This document shows positions 39,110-50,400 of a stretch of 63,570 nucleotides of DNA, piece by piece. The stretch's first letter is position 1, and every line of letters starts with the position of its first letter. The position numbers were made by a program, and so were the translations under genes. Source of the stretch: a virus; the IMG/VR virus record IMGVR_UViG_3300031997_000009, positions 1 through 63,570 of that record. One strand, 5' to 3'. The notes under the pieces are model-generated. The model was given only the letters and a program-made list of their open reading frames with translations, ran no database searches and was not told the origin of the DNA.

Positions 39110-41605
39110 TCAGGCGTACTGGCGCGTGAACGCGTTTTCAAAGGCACCGTCGTCAAGATACTGGAGCTTAATAGTCCAGTTTCTTTCGTTTTTGCTTCCG
39201 GGCGGGGACGTATAATATTTGTAGTCGGCCGAAACTACCTTTGCCGGTCTTCCGTTGATGGTTATGACGCTGCCAACCTTGTTGCCGGGATTCTGGTCGG
39301 CCCCCCAATAAGAATTGGGGACAATGATTACGTTCTTTAACGTACTGCTTGCTACTTTGGCCTTCCAATCGCCAAATTTATATGTAACGGAAGCGGCCTG
39401 CGTCCCATTCCATTTTGAAATGGCTCTGGAATTAAGGGCCGTCTTCACGTTTTCATTGTTGGCGTAGTCCTTGTTTCCAACCGGGTCGGCTATTACCTTG
39501 TTTACCACCCAGGCCGTAGCGGTAGCGTTTCCGGCGTCCACATACTCCGTTATGACGGCGGCGTTGGCCGTCTTCGTTCCCAGGCTCTTGATGTATTCGT
39601 TGAACAGCGTGCCGTCGATATCGGCGGTGGCGACTTTGGTAAGCATCGCGGTGTTGGATGCGAGCTTGCCGATGTCGGATGCGACAAAGTCCCTGGTTTC
39701 GCCGGTCGCGGTGTTGACGATTACCGTCGCCCCGGAATCGGTTGTGGCAAAAGCGTGGGTGTTATCCATGAACGTGCCAGAGAGCTTGAGTTTCTCCGTC
39801 TCTCCGGTTTCGGGGTTGATATGGGTAATAGGCGCGTCTTCGCCGTCCGCATCCCTGTACGTTGCGTATCCGCCCGTGGCACTGTTGTACACGCTTTCGT
39901 TCTTGATTGCGGCTCCGCCCGCATCGACGTTGGCGGCGGCGGCATCGGCTCCCGCATTCTGCCCGAAAATGGAGTCGAACAGGTCGTTGTCGATCTTGAA
40001 CGTGTGCGTTGTCGAGTTCCAGACCGCGCCGTTGTTCTGGAAGAGCTTGGTCATGTCCGATTTCCAGCCTTCGTAACCCGTGCCCCCGCCGACCTTTGAC
40101 ACGTACTTATTCACTTCGTCCGCGCTTCCCAGACGCGCAACCGCCGCGTCCATGGTCAGGGATTTCTGCCACATCTTGTCGGGGTTGTAGCTGTCCTTGT
40201 AATCCTGCAATGTCTGGGTCGCCCACGCCTGATCCATCGGCACTCCAGGATGCTGGGCCTGCCACATCGACTGCAGGGTAGGAAGCGCCTGATCTATGGT
40301 TGTCGAATCTCCGAAACGGACGATGGTGGCATCGAGGTTATTGCTGGCGGTGTTGAAGGCGTCGGAAAGTTTTGACGCTTTCCCGGCCCGGAACAGGGCC
40401 ATGTCGGGTTCGGATCCGTAGAGATCCCTGTACGCGTTCCTGTATTCGTTCTCGTCTCCTCCAGCCGTCGCGGCGTCGAGCCTGGTTTGAGCGTGCTGGC
40501 GCTGTTGCGTCTGCTGTGTCTGCGCAGCCGTTACCAGGGCTTGAGCGGCAGGGAGTTCCTGGGCCATGGCCTGCTGGCTTATGTCTTTCGTTATCTGCGC
40601 TTCCTGAATGCGACCGGCTCTTTCCGATGTCGCAAGTGCGGCGGCCGTGGCTTCCGGGCTGAGGCCGAGTTGGTTCGCGCGCATCTGAGTCTCGGCCACA
40701 TCCGTAGCCGACCGGGTGGCCGCGGGCTCGAGAGCGCTCTTGAGCATGGATTCATAAACCGGGCTTTTGCCGGCCGCCGTAGAACGCAGAATGTCTATTC
40801 CCAGATCCGCGTCCGTATTCCCTCCGGATATTGGAGGAAGCGAAGACGATAATACCGAAGATGTCGATCCCGCACCCGTACCCGTGACCGGGTCCACGTC
40901 CGTATCTTCTCCCGGCTCGCCTCCGGCCTGGAAACTCGTTCGGATATTACTTATGGGTTCGGTCTTCTTGTCTCCGTCTTCGAGGGCGAGAATGGGTTTG
41001 AGGCTCCGGATCTGGGCTTGATTTCCCTGCGACTGCGTCACCCTCTTCTTGGCGGCTTCAATCATAAGCTGTTCTACCTTGTCCGGACCGCCGATGATGT
41101 TGACCATGGGCGCGTTGACATAGTATTCACCCTCGTGATCCACGAACGTCTTTTCGTTCACTTCCTTATCCGCAACGACCTTATCTCCGTCGTCTCCGGT
41201 GTAGGCTCCGGGCTCAGAATCGACTATGGCGGCCATGCCCCCGACGGCGTACCCGCGCTTGCGCCTGTGCCCGGCCCTTATCGAACCTTCGTAACCGAGA
41301 GCTTTCGTGGCGATAGCAAACGCAGAATCGTCGGGCCTGCCTTCGGCCTTGAGTTTTTCCGCCAATCTCTTGAATTTTTCCGTATGCACTCCGCCTCCCC
41401 CGGCTTTGCCGGAAGAAGACGAGGAGCGGCTCGCGCCTGCGGACATGGGCGATGGGGCGGAAGATGGGCCGCTGATTTCGGGAACGCGTCTAATGGGGGC
41501 GTGCGAATACTGTTCTTTGCGCTTGCGCTGGTACTGGCTCATGGGCCCGCCCTTCATGGCTTCGGGTAAGAGTTCGATCCAGAGCACATCGGAAGACTTG
41601 TCCAT
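39110..41605 (-). CDS. Putative virion structural protein, 831 aa
   Basis: The ATG at 41605 follows AGGAGCGTGAT. The low-complexity Ser/Gly/Lys N-terminus includes FKRLAEKLKAEGRPDDSAFA and IATKALG, a short motif seen in phage head or internal proteins; the middle is Ala/Gln helix and the C-terminal 250 residues are strand-rich with a tryptophan-rich end. It lies in the ejection-protein cluster. Exact role unknown. Confidence 0.5.
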   Translation of the reverse strand: MDKSSDVLWIELLPEAMKGGPMSQYQRKRKEQYSHAPIRRVPEISGPSSAPSPMSAGASRSSSSSGKAGGGGVHTEKFKRLAEKLKAEGRPDDSAFAIATKALGYEGSIRAGHRRKRGYAVGGMAAIVDSEPGAYTGDDGDKVVADKEVNEKTFVDHEGEYYVNAPMVNIIGGPDKVEQLMIEAAKKRVTQSQGNQAQIRSLKPILALEDGDKKTEPISNIRTSFQAGGEPGEDTDVDPVTGTGAGSTSSVLSSSLPPISGGNTDADLGIDILRSTAAGKSPVYESMLKSALEPAATRSATDVAETQMRANQLGLSPEATAAALATSERAGRIQEAQITKDISQQAMAQELPAAQALVTAAQTQQTQQRQHAQTRLDAATAGGDENEYRNAYRDLYGSEPDMALFRAGKASKLSDAFNTASNNLDATIVRFGDSTTIDQALPTLQSMWQAQHPGVPMDQAWATQTLQDYKDSYNPDKMWQKSLTMDAAVARLGSADEVNKYVSKVGGGTGYEGWKSDMTKLFQNNGAVWNSTTHTFKIDNDLFDSIFGQNAGADAAAANVDAGGAAIKNESVYNSATGGYATYRDADGEDAPITHINPETGETEKLKLSGTFMDNTHAFATTDSGATVIVNTATGETRDFVASDIGKLASNTAMLTKVATADIDGTLFNEYIKSLGTKTANAAVITEYVDAGNATATAWVVNKVIADPVGNKDYANNENVKTALNSRAISKWNGTQAASVTYKFGDWKAKVASSTLKNVIIVPNSYWGADQNPGNKVGSVITINGRPAKVVSADYKYYTSPPGSKNERNWTIKLQYLDDGAFENAFTRQYA

Positions 41606-41618
41606 ATCACGCTCCTGT

Positions 41619-41777
41619 TTATAGCTTGTCGATTCTGTCTTTAATGTCCATCAGCGTACGCCAGATTGTTTCAAAATTCTTTTGAATAATCAGATTCGCC
41701 TTTCTCTGATCTGCTCCCGCGGGCAAATCCATGAGCCTGCTCTTTTCCGCCGCCTGCCTGTACGTGTTCTCGGCCAT
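41619..41777 (-). CDS. Small helical protein, 52 aa
   Basis: The ATG at 41777 overlaps the previous stop by a base (TAATATG context, TTGAGG upstream). The short charged helix (AEKSRLMDL, NFETIWRTLMDIKDRIDK) could be a minor structural or chaperone peptide. Unknown function. Confidence 0.5.
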   Translation of the reverse strand: MAENTYRQAAEKSRLMDLPAGADQRKANLIIQKNFETIWRTLMDIKDRIDKL

Positions 41778-41778
41778 A

Positions 41779-42273
41779 TTACCTCAACGGCAACAGGGAC
41801 CGGCCCTGGTTCTGGTAAATGTCGTCGTAGTAGTAGTCGGACGCGGCCTTTGGGATGTCTCTGTCCAGCACGCGTATGTCAAACATCTTCGCCGTGCTGT
41901 ATTCGCCGATATGTACCACGCCACCATAATTGATGTGGATTAAGGGTATGGGCGCGAGATCGGTTTTGTCCACGGTGATGTAGAGGTTGTCGTCGAGACG
42001 CCGGAGTTTGATTATCGCCCACGCATTCCCGTCTTCCTGCTCCTCCGTGAATGGGAGCATGACCCTGAGATCGTTGATACCGTCCTGGAAGATTAGGTAC
42101 GCGGAATCGCCTTCATGGGCGATGTCGATAATGAGATTTCCACCCTCAAAACGAATGAGCGCTTCGCCCACCGGGGCTGGCGTAAATACATAGAATCCCG
42201 CTGCCGCCACTCTCGGGCTTGCGGAGTCGAAGGCGTATCCGCCGTCGGCGGTTATTCTCGAAACAAAAGCCAT
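41779..42273 (-). CDS. Hypothetical virion-region protein, 164 aa
   Basis: The product is strand-rich throughout with few helices and an acidic C-terminal tail containing YYYDD. It starts at the ATG overlapping the end of the long repeat protein. Probably a small tail or receptor-region protein; no family recognised. Confidence 0.55.
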   Translation of the reverse strand: MAFVSRITADGGYAFDSASPRVAAAGFYVFTPAPVGEALIRFEGGNLIIDIAHEGDSAYLIFQDGINDLRVMLPFTEEQEDGNAWAIIKLRRLDDNLYITVDKTDLAPIPLIHINYGGVVHIGEYSTAKMFDIRVLDRDIPKAASDYYYDDIYQNQGRSLLPLR

Positions 42274-45200
42274 TACGCGCTCTCCATTTTGTCCTTGGTA
42301 AATATCGTCCCGTTATCCGTTACCTTCTCTTTGATAACTGCGACCCCTGCATCGTTGTAAACCGTCCCGTACTTGTTTTCCTCTGTGGGGTCTTCCTGGA
42401 CGAACTTGTTTCTTGCCTTCATATAGGCAAGCATCGCAGCCTCGTCCCTCGTTGGTAGGGCGCCTGCATCACCCGTAAGTTCGGAAAGTTGCTTGTCGCC
42501 GATACTGTCAATGGCCGTATCCACGCTGCCCAGGGCCAGAAGGACCGCGTTCTTGTTGGCCGTCGCAATGGCCTCGCTCGTCGGGTCCGCCGGCAGGTGT
42601 TCGGTCTTGTCCTTAACGGCCAACACATTAACGGATATTCCGTTGACAACAATCTCCGTCCTGTTCGTATTGCCCAGGATTGTTTCTGTGTCTGCTGCTA
42701 TGGAATGAACTTCAACCGCCACGTCGCCGATAGCCGAATCAATGCTTACCAGGCCGTTGTCCAGGCTCGTAAACCTGGGCGCCAGGGTCGTGTCAATGGA
42801 AGTCAGGGCTCCGGTTTCCATGGTCTGCACGTCCGCCTTGATGGTGTTATCGGACTGCAGGGCGTTCCGCAGATATCCGGCCGGCCCGGTTTCATCCTTG
42901 ATTTCCTGGACGTCGGCCTTAATCAAACTCATTCCGAATTCTGTTTTCAGGGCCGCGGCCAGCGCCGTCGCCTTGCTTGCTGTTCCATCAATAGCCTTAA
43001 CGTCCGCCGGCAGGTTTCCGCCTGCAATCAAGGCGTTGTCTATTGACGTAAGGGCGTCGGCTTTTATAGCCTGGACCGTAACCCCTGCAACAAGTACGGT
43101 TGTTTGTCCGTGTATGGTTTCGGTTTCGCCAGCCGCAGAATGGACCTCGATTGCAATATCACCGATTTCGGTGTCAATGGTTGTCAGCGCATTGTTGATA
43201 TCGGTGAACCTGGGCGCCAGGGCCGCGTCAATAGAAGACAAGGCGCCGGCCTCTATCGCCATAACTGTGACAGCGCCGGACGCAAGGGCATCCCAGGAGC
43301 CAGGGCCGTGTGTTAAGGAAAGGGCGGAATCTATTGAGGTTAGGGCGTTTTCTTCAACGATCCTTACCTTTGCCTCGATTATGCCACCAAGTTCCGGATC
43401 TTCTGTTATCGCATCGTTAAGATATTGAGCCTTGTTGGAATCGCCCTTTATTCTCTGCAGGTCTGCCAATATACAGTCATTGGTTGCATCCAGGGCGTCG
43501 TAAAGTGTTTGGGCTTTGGAAGAATTGGTCATTATCCCTATTACGTTTGCCTTTATCGCGCTATCCGAGCCGACAGTTCCCATTGCCTCACCAAGTTGTT
43601 CGGCATCCGTTTTGTTGCCTTGTATGGACTCCATGCTGGCACGAACATGGTTATCTCCGTTAAGGCTTTCGGGTTCCGTCCCTTTCCATCTTTTAACATT
43701 CGCCGGTACATCTCCACTTACAAGAAGTGAAACGGCCTCCCCTTCCCATTGTTTTACGTTGGCAGGCTTGTTTCCTCCGGCCACAAGTGCATCATCAATG
43801 GATTGCAGGGCGCCGGCCTGGATCGCCATGACCGTCACAGGACCGCTTGCCAATGCGTCCCAGGAACCAGGGCCGTGGACCAAGGACAGGGCTGCGTCAA
43901 TGGACTGTAAGGCGTCGATTCCGATAGACCCAACCGACACGTCGCCTACTGGCACTTCAGACAAGGGGTAGAATCCATCCACGTCCACGCCAGTTCCGTT
44001 TACAAGTTCTCCAGATCCACCGCGGATTACAATCGCGCTCGGATAGGTGCAGGATGCGTCAATGACGATCTTCCCTTCAAATCCGTTTAGCCGCACCTTC
44101 TTGTTCGCGGTCGTCACATTGGCAATAGTAAGAATGCCTTTGCACTTCTGGAGACTTACTATCGTGCTTGTTACCACACCCATATTCAAGGTGGCGTCGT
44201 TGAATGCCGTATCCTCAATGCTCTCCGCGGTGCTGCTTGTATCGGGCCGGATCGTTATACCTGAAAGTACGACGCTCTGTTGAATCCTGCAATTCCTGGG
44301 ATAAAGCCCTCCGTAAATAACGCAGCGCAAGAACATTGCCGTCCGAGAGTCTTCTGTTCCCTTTACTCTCAAGTTCTCGTAAGTCGCCCCCTCATTAGCT
44401 TCCAGAGCAAGGCCTCCGGCAAGCGGAGAATCTGCCCCTACAATATGCCTATACGCAAAGTCACTGTGAGCGATTGTGCGCTCCGAAGTCCCCACCTTAA
44501 CCTTGATCCTGGACAACTTGTTTGCTGACGCAATCGCCGAAGCGTCACCAGAGTTATCAACGGGGTATTTTGCCGTTCCAGTCGGGAAACTGAATCCAGA
44601 AATTCCGCTGTCGAAGTCCAGATAAACAAAGCCGTCATTGAAGTTGGGCTGCCCGTTGTATCCTGTCCCGGTTATGAAGTTGTCTCTGGCATTGGTCGCT
44701 GCGGTAGCATCTCCGTCCAATGCTTTCACGTCAGAAGGCAGGTTGGCACCGGATGCAAGGGCGGCGTCGATAGAAGAAAGGACATTTACTCCGATTGCCT
44801 GAACGTCCGCTGGCAGGTTCCCGCCGGCCATAAGTGCGCTGTCGATGCTTGAAAGCGCGTCGGTCTGAATTGCATATACGTCCGCTTTTATGGTCCCTGA
44901 TTCGCCGTCGCCTTGCAGCGCTGCCCTTAACGCATGGGCCTTTACGTCGTCAGAGTCTATCGCCTTAACGTCTGCTTTTACTTTGTCCGGGGAAATGAGG
45001 GCATTATAAAGAGTATTGGCTTTCCCCTCATCACCGGAAATACGCATAACATTTACGTCCATAAGTTCCATGCCAAGATTAAGCGCCTTTTCCAAAGTCT
45101 CGGCTTTTGCGGTATTGCTGTTTATGGCCTTAATATCCACCGGCAGGTTCCCACCTGCCATGAGAGCGTCATCAATGCTGGAAAGGGCATCGGTGCTGAT

Positions 45201-45941
45201 TGAGAATACTTCTGACAGGACGTGCAGACCGGCTTCATCGAAGTTTAGTTTATCGGTCTTCTCCTGAATCGTGTCCACCGCAGTATCAATCGTCGTAAGT
45301 GCGTTGGTTTGCGCCGTCTGCGCGGCCAGGCTTGCGCGGGTGCTGATCGCAGCGTCCAGGTTGTCCAGTTTTGCAGCCCTGGCCGTGGTCCAATCAACGG
45401 AAGACAATGCGTTGGCGGCGGCGGCGCGGCTGGAAATCGTCGTGTCCAGGTTATCCAGTTTTGCGGCTCTTGCCACGGTGTAGTCTACAGAGGAAAGCGC
45501 CGAAGCTGCCGCCGCCCTGGTGGTTATAGCGGCATCAAGCTGTGCGCCCAGGTCGCGGGCGGTCTGCGTTGTTGCTCCAACGGAAACGGTATTCACGGCG
45601 GGGGTGATTTGTGAGAAGTCGAAAGGAATTGAAGCTGAAGCGTGTCCGTAGGTCTGCAAGATAATTTCCTGGTCTTCCCATTCCTTTGTCACGTCAACAT
45701 CACGAAGTTGGACAGTAACTATTTTTGCGGATACTTCATCGGCAGTAAGGGCAACCTTAATCTGTGCGCTCCCTGCGGGCGAGTTAGTGGGGATTGCCGT
45801 TATCGTTGCCCCCGCTCCACCATCTTTATAAACCAGGCAGTCGTTAGTTGCCAGTGTCGGAGTGAGTTTGAAGTCCTGCGAACCTCTTGTAATTGCCGGA
45901 AGATAAACGTCAACGGCAACACCGTATTTTACGAGCATCAT
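42273..45941 (-). CDS. Repeat-rich tail-fibre-like protein, 1222 aa
   Basis: A strand-rich N-terminus of about 110 residues (VDVYLPAITRGSQDF...) is followed by many imperfect repeats built on AL[ST]SID-x-AL, LP[AV]DVKAI and KAxxLxxAL, with a beta-helix-like insert around residues 460-700. Such repeats suit a long trimeric coiled-coil fibre. The C-terminus (NKYGTVYNDAGVAVIKEKVT) looks like a small beta domain. It likely contacts the host surface. The ATG at 45941 follows GGAAGGGGTTTGAT. Confidence 0.6.
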   Translation of the reverse strand: MMLVKYGVAVDVYLPAITRGSQDFKLTPTLATNDCLVYKDGGAGATITAIPTNSPAGSAQIKVALTADEVSAKIVTVQLRDVDVTKEWEDQEIILQTYGHASASIPFDFSQITPAVNTVSVGATTQTARDLGAQLDAAITTRAAAASALSSVDYTVARAAKLDNLDTTISSRAAAANALSSVDWTTARAAKLDNLDAAISTRASLAAQTAQTNALTTIDTAVDTIQEKTDKLNFDEAGLHVLSEVFSISTDALSSIDDALMAGGNLPVDIKAINSNTAKAETLEKALNLGMELMDVNVMRISGDEGKANTLYNALISPDKVKADVKAIDSDDVKAHALRAALQGDGESGTIKADVYAIQTDALSSIDSALMAGGNLPADVQAIGVNVLSSIDAALASGANLPSDVKALDGDATAATNARDNFITGTGYNGQPNFNDGFVYLDFDSGISGFSFPTGTAKYPVDNSGDASAIASANKLSRIKVKVGTSERTIAHSDFAYRHIVGADSPLAGGLALEANEGATYENLRVKGTEDSRTAMFLRCVIYGGLYPRNCRIQQSVVLSGITIRPDTSSTAESIEDTAFNDATLNMGVVTSTIVSLQKCKGILTIANVTTANKKVRLNGFEGKIVIDASCTYPSAIVIRGGSGELVNGTGVDVDGFYPLSEVPVGDVSVGSIGIDALQSIDAALSLVHGPGSWDALASGPVTVMAIQAGALQSIDDALVAGGNKPANVKQWEGEAVSLLVSGDVPANVKRWKGTEPESLNGDNHVRASMESIQGNKTDAEQLGEAMGTVGSDSAIKANVIGIMTNSSKAQTLYDALDATNDCILADLQRIKGDSNKAQYLNDAITEDPELGGIIEAKVRIVEENALTSIDSALSLTHGPGSWDALASGAVTVMAIEAGALSSIDAALAPRFTDINNALTTIDTEIGDIAIEVHSAAGETETIHGQTTVLVAGVTVQAIKADALTSIDNALIAGGNLPADVKAIDGTASKATALAAALKTEFGMSLIKADVQEIKDETGPAGYLRNALQSDNTIKADVQTMETGALTSIDTTLAPRFTSLDNGLVSIDSAIGDVAVEVHSIAADTETILGNTNRTEIVVNGISVNVLAVKDKTEHLPADPTSEAIATANKNAVLLALGSVDTAIDSIGDKQLSELTGDAGALPTRDEAAMLAYMKARNKFVQEDPTEENKYGTVYNDAGVAVIKEKVTDNGTIFTKDKMESA

Positions 45942-45942
45942 A

Positions 45943-46263
45943 TCAAACCCCTTCCTTTACGCTGTGAATTACGGCAAACATTTCTTCTGGAAATGAGGCC
46001 GTTGATTTTAGTTTCCCCTCGAATTTTTGATTGTTGACGGTGAACGATACCTTTCCATTGCTGTCAAGTTTAATCTTTTCAGCATTATGAAATTTCTCAA
46101 TACGAAGACAATAGTTTCCGTCCGTCATTTTCGTTATCTTCGTTGCGCGTCCTTTGTCTAACTGCCTTGATAGGGTCTTAATGCGTTCCATTAATTGCAT
46201 ATCAATTTCCGCAAGAACTTTAGGCAGAGTGTCAGGAGTTTTAATTTTCGGGTTAATCCTCAC
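45943..46263 (-). CDS. Hypothetical protein, 106 aa
   Basis: A GTG at 46263 overlaps the preceding TGA. A basic helical N-terminal part is followed by a small beta-rich domain (GNYCLRIEKF, KVSFTVNNQKFEGKL). No family recognised; located among tail genes. Confidence 0.55.
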   Translation of the reverse strand: MRINPKIKTPDTLPKVLAEIDMQLMERIKTLSRQLDKGRATKITKMTDGNYCLRIEKFHNAEKIKLDSNGKVSFTVNNQKFEGKLKSTASFPEEMFAVIHSVKEGV

Positions 46264-47006
46264 GACACAACCCTCCTTCCCACGCCTCGCATAATTCCTC
46301 TTTCGGTGGATTTAAAATCCCCTCCGGTAGCGGCCACTACAATCGGCCCAGGAAACGTCCAATCATCCCAGATGTGATGGCGATTGAAAAGCAATGTGTT
46401 GGTGTTGGCAACCGCATCCATACTTCCAATTCTGCAAATCTCAATATCGACGGACGATACAGTATTCGATGCTTGAGTAGAACCTATTTGCGTCGCTCCG
46501 TTCTCACTCCATAACTTGAATGATGCTCCGCTTGTCGTATTCGTCTTATAGATAATTTCGCATTGATACCACTTGTTTAACTCAATGGCAATATTACTTC
46601 CGTATTGAACGAATGAACCGGAAGAAGAACCCGTCCGGGTAAATCCTTGTATCTCCGGCGTTCCCGCATTGTTATAAAGTTTTATCGCGTGTTGAGATGC
46701 TGACGAAACATTCCTGATAATGTGAATACTTACAGATTGCGTGTCATTCATTCCCAAAGAGGTTATTTTGAACATGAATCTTCCAGAGGTCTGTCCTGCT
46801 ATTGCCGAAAGCTGTATCTGCGGGTATCTGGATGCGCTTGCTGTAACAAGTTTTAAATAATTGGTGTCGCTGTTCCATCCAAGCCCGTCAGTCATTTTTG
46901 TGAAATCAGTGGAGCCAGCCACACTATCATAAGCGTATTCCCCGCCCGGAGGCGAAGTATTCTGAACGTCCGTCCCGCCCCAATTACAATAAAAAAGTTC
47001 GCTCAT
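46260..47006 (-). CDS. Concanavalin-like jelly-roll tail protein, 248 aa
   Basis: A continuous beta-strand pattern with YPQIQLSAIAGQTSGRFMF, NKWYQCEIIYKTN and FNRHHIWDDWTFPGP fits the lectin/glucanase-like jelly roll found in phage receptor-binding or capsid-decorating proteins. It probably binds carbohydrate or forms a virion surface domain. It directly precedes the fibre genes. Confidence 0.6.
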   Translation of the reverse strand: MSELFYCNWGGTDVQNTSPPGGEYAYDSVAGSTDFTKMTDGLGWNSDTNYLKLVTASASRYPQIQLSAIAGQTSGRFMFKITSLGMNDTQSVSIHIIRNVSSASQHAIKLYNNAGTPEIQGFTRTGSSSGSFVQYGSNIAIELNKWYQCEIIYKTNTTSGASFKLWSENGATQIGSTQASNTVSSVDIEICRIGSMDAVANTNTLLFNRHHIWDDWTFPGPIVVAATGGDFKSTERGIMRGVGRRVVS

Positions 47007-47218
47007 TAGTGCGCCCTTGGTAGTTTCGCGCCCAGGTTATTTATGTCAGTCTTTATGAGGCTATGATCCTTGTCGTTCTGGTCGTGAAGTATTCTGCATA
47101 TTTCTTTCGATTGCCTGGTTTCCAGCTTGTTGAAAATCATCTTCATCCAAAAACCGACTACGGCGATTGCCGCTATCGAAACAATCTGCAGCACCGTGTT
47201 AATCGTTGATGTTTCCAT
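47006..47218 (-). CDS. Membrane-anchored small protein, 70 aa
   Basis: The ATG at 47218 overlaps the preceding TAA. Residues 8-30 are one hydrophobic segment (VLQIVSIAAIAVVGFWMKMI) followed by a charged helix. It resembles small holin-like or anchor proteins; function uncertain. Confidence 0.55.
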   Translation of the reverse strand: METSTINTVLQIVSIAAIAVVGFWMKMIFNKLETRQSKEICRILHDQNDKDHSLIKTDINNLGAKLPRAH

Positions 47219-47400
47219 TATTTTTTATACCCGAATTGAATGGTGAAGTCTGAACCAAGATCCCGGTGGAGCTCGATCTCGAGACTGTCGCTGCCGTCAA
47301 ACGCTATCGCCGAACCTGGGACGCCGTCTGGTCCCGTAACCTTCTCTGCGTAATCTCCGCTCGCTCTCTTTCCCGTCTGCCGGTTGAGAATGTACGCCAT
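47218..47400 (-). CDS. Small hypothetical protein, 60 aa
   Basis: A compact strand-rich protein with a Gly/Pro loop (TGPDGVPGSAIAFDGSDSL). It begins immediately at the end of the long nozzle-like gene. Possibly a minor tail protein. Confidence 0.5.
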   Translation of the reverse strand: MAYILNRQTGKRASGDYAEKVTGPDGVPGSAIAFDGSDSLEIELHRDLGSDFTIQFGYKK

Positions 47401-50400
47401 TATCTACCCCTTGTCAGCCACAGCAGGCCCTCGCCATACAGGCGCTGTTGTCCGGTTTCCGTCGTGTCCCGGTTTTCCATGGCCGTGTGGCCGGCCGTGT
47501 CCCGGACAACGTATATTACTTCCGAATCCCCGAACGTGAAATAGGACGTGGACATCACGTACTCGTTCTGGATCATCTTGCTGTTGATTTTGCGGTCATA
47601 AACGTAGTCGCCGTCCACCGGCTGATCCACGGTCTTGGCCGAGTACACGCGGTTGTTGTCAACGTAGATGTTCGTGGTCACAGTAAAGCCTATCCTGAAC
47701 GTGGGGCCGATGACGATAAAGCCCATGCCGGTCCTGTCCTTCTTCGTCGATGCGCTGTAGAGCGTGAGCTGGGTGTCGCTGTCGCGGGTGAGCACGCGCC
47801 TGTTCTCGATGGCGCCGTCGGTGTCTATGGCTATCTGGTAGCCCAGGCCGATGTCGGCGGGGAAGGTAGAGCCGTCGAGGGTGACTACGAGCCCGGTAGC
47901 GTCTATGGAGATCGTGCCTTCGCCGAAGACATTGGCGGTCACGGGCGCGTTGATGTCGCCATGGCTCTCCATGTGCTCGAGGAGATCGGTCTGTTTGGAC
48001 CCGAAATGGCGGGACCCTTTGACGGAGCACAGGATTTCGGTGTCGTCCTTGTCCGTGAACGTCTCTTCCAGGCCCGATCCCGCGGGACCGGAAAAGGTGT
48101 TGATCTGGTGCCACTTTCCCGTACGCTCGTCCAACATCACCTGTATGGGCATATCCACGGCATTGCTCACCCTGATACCGCCGGTATTGGGGTAGGGGCT
48201 GACCATGGCCTCGCCACCCCATTTCGACCACAGCCAGCCCTGCGATGACAGGATCGCGAGCCTGTAGCATACGCCCTCGGTCATGTTCACGGCGTTATAG
48301 GCATCGGAGCTGACGATGTTAGAGCCGAAGATCGTGTAGCCGCCATGGGGGTCGTAGTTGGACATGATTTGAGTGTGGAGGGTCCGCAGCGCCTTCCACA
48401 CCCTGTTCTCGGCAAGGTTCGCAGCCGAATACTGAGAGCCGTCGAAAACCCTGACGCCGCCGTCGTGACAAATCATGATCGACTGTCCGACGCCAATGCC
48501 CTGGATGCTGCCGACATGGATGAGTCCGTGCTGGTCGATAAGAGAGAAAGAGGGTACGGTGAATATAGATTCACCGATATCCAGAGTCTTGATATTCGTG
48601 AGCGCGGAAATGTTCGTGCCCCATGTCGATTTCTTTCCGAAAGCAATCATGCGGTCGGGGTAGGACTTCAGGTGGGTGACGATGTCGTCTATTCCGGAAT
48701 CGGCCTGATAGGTCGGATGGTAAAAGCCGACAACGTATTCTCTCGCTGCCGGCATATCCGAATACGCGATCCCGTTCTTGCTGACAAACATGAAGTTTTG
48801 TCCAATGGCCGCTATCGAAGACGACGGAAGGGGAATGCGAAACCTGGACTGCAGAACAAAAGAAGGGCTGTCTGCCCGACTTGCAAGCGTGTCGTCGGTC
48901 ACGGTGTCATTGAAAAACCTCGACGGCATTCCAGAGTCTTTCAGGGGGTCGCTGCTGCCGTCAATCAACCAATCAACATTGCGGGCCACGATGGCCGTAA
49001 GTCCCGAACCATCAGGGCTAAGATTGGGATCTGAATATGTCACGTTCGCCAAATCGGAGGAGGCTCCGACAATCTTTCCCCGATACGGGGTTTTGCCCAT
49101 GAAGATATAAATAAAGCAGCCGATGTCGGCGGATGTGAATTCCGGGCCGGACACCCTTGTAATGTCGAACGCTCCGGTCGCGCCGGCAGTCTTGTCGATG
49201 ACAACCCGCTTGTTGTCGCCAGGAGAGGGCGCATCCTTCAGGAGTATCGGGTCCCAGGCAATCGCCTCCATGGCCGACACGTTTCCGAACTCAATATCCT
49301 CGTGAACGGTACAGCTCTCTCCATCTTCTGCTACGGCAAGTACGTGCCTGATGCTTCCGTCTTCAAGAAAGAGGATTTTTCCGACGTCCGACTGTGATAA
49401 GAGATTGAATCCGAGGGCCGATGCCGAATCAAGGGTGACGGTGTTCAAAATCTGGTATCCGGTGTTTATCTTCTTGGCCCCTATTGCGATGGCCTCTGTT
49501 TCGTTGAAAAACTCGGAGTCAAATGCCGCCGATGCCTCGACCTCATGCTTGGATGTGTTGCCATCAAGGTCGATCAGTTTTGTTATCCTATGCACGAGAC
49601 CTTCCCGGGACCGAACATACGAGCCGACATCATCAACGGAAAAACCCTTCTCCCCGTTTGTTGTCTCATAATTAACGCTGGTAATGTGCGTAACACGGAA
49701 AGCCTTGACGACGGGAACGTCCTTTTCCCAGACCAGAAGGTCGGGGTTGTTGGCGACAATGGTTCCGTCCGGCAGGGTCTTGTGTATCGTATCCTCGGAA
49801 CCATAAATGCCGAAATGCGTGGTCTTCTGAGATTCCGGATAAAAACCATATACGGGGTCGGGGGCGTCAATAATCGCATCATCGACCCTGGCCCCTGTCG
49901 CGTAGGTAAGCCACAGAGTAGCGGACACGTCCGTGCCGTTTGTCGGCGAGCCAGCATAGGAAATAGTGTTCTTGTTTTCCACCCCGCCGTCGATTATAAG
50001 CCTTGACGTTCCCAAGGGACCGGAGCCGACGGAACAGTTGGCAAGAGGAATAATCCTTCGCAGACTTTCCTGTATCACGGCGGCCGCGTCTTCAAAAATC
50101 ACGATATCGGTAAGGTCGAAAATAACATCCCTTGGGCCCGTTTCATTGATGGTAATGGAAAATCCGGCGTCATCAATGGTTTTGAGCGTTGCGACATCCG
50201 GCGTGAAATAACCTCCGAATAGGCGCTCGTACGACTTGGCTCCGATGCCTACGGGGCTTGCAAAGGTATCGGCGCTCGTGTCTTTTCCGTTCGAGTCGCT
50301 ATGTACGGGAGCGGTTTCCTGCTGCACCTCTACGCCGGCGGTCGTCCGGTTTCCATGCAGGCATCCAGGACCGATGATTCGCATGGCCGTATAAATGCGA

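Noticed and set aside
47006-47218. Holin call for the 70-aa membrane protein
   Set aside because: One membrane segment plus a charged helix is compatible with many roles and no lysis gene is adjacent.
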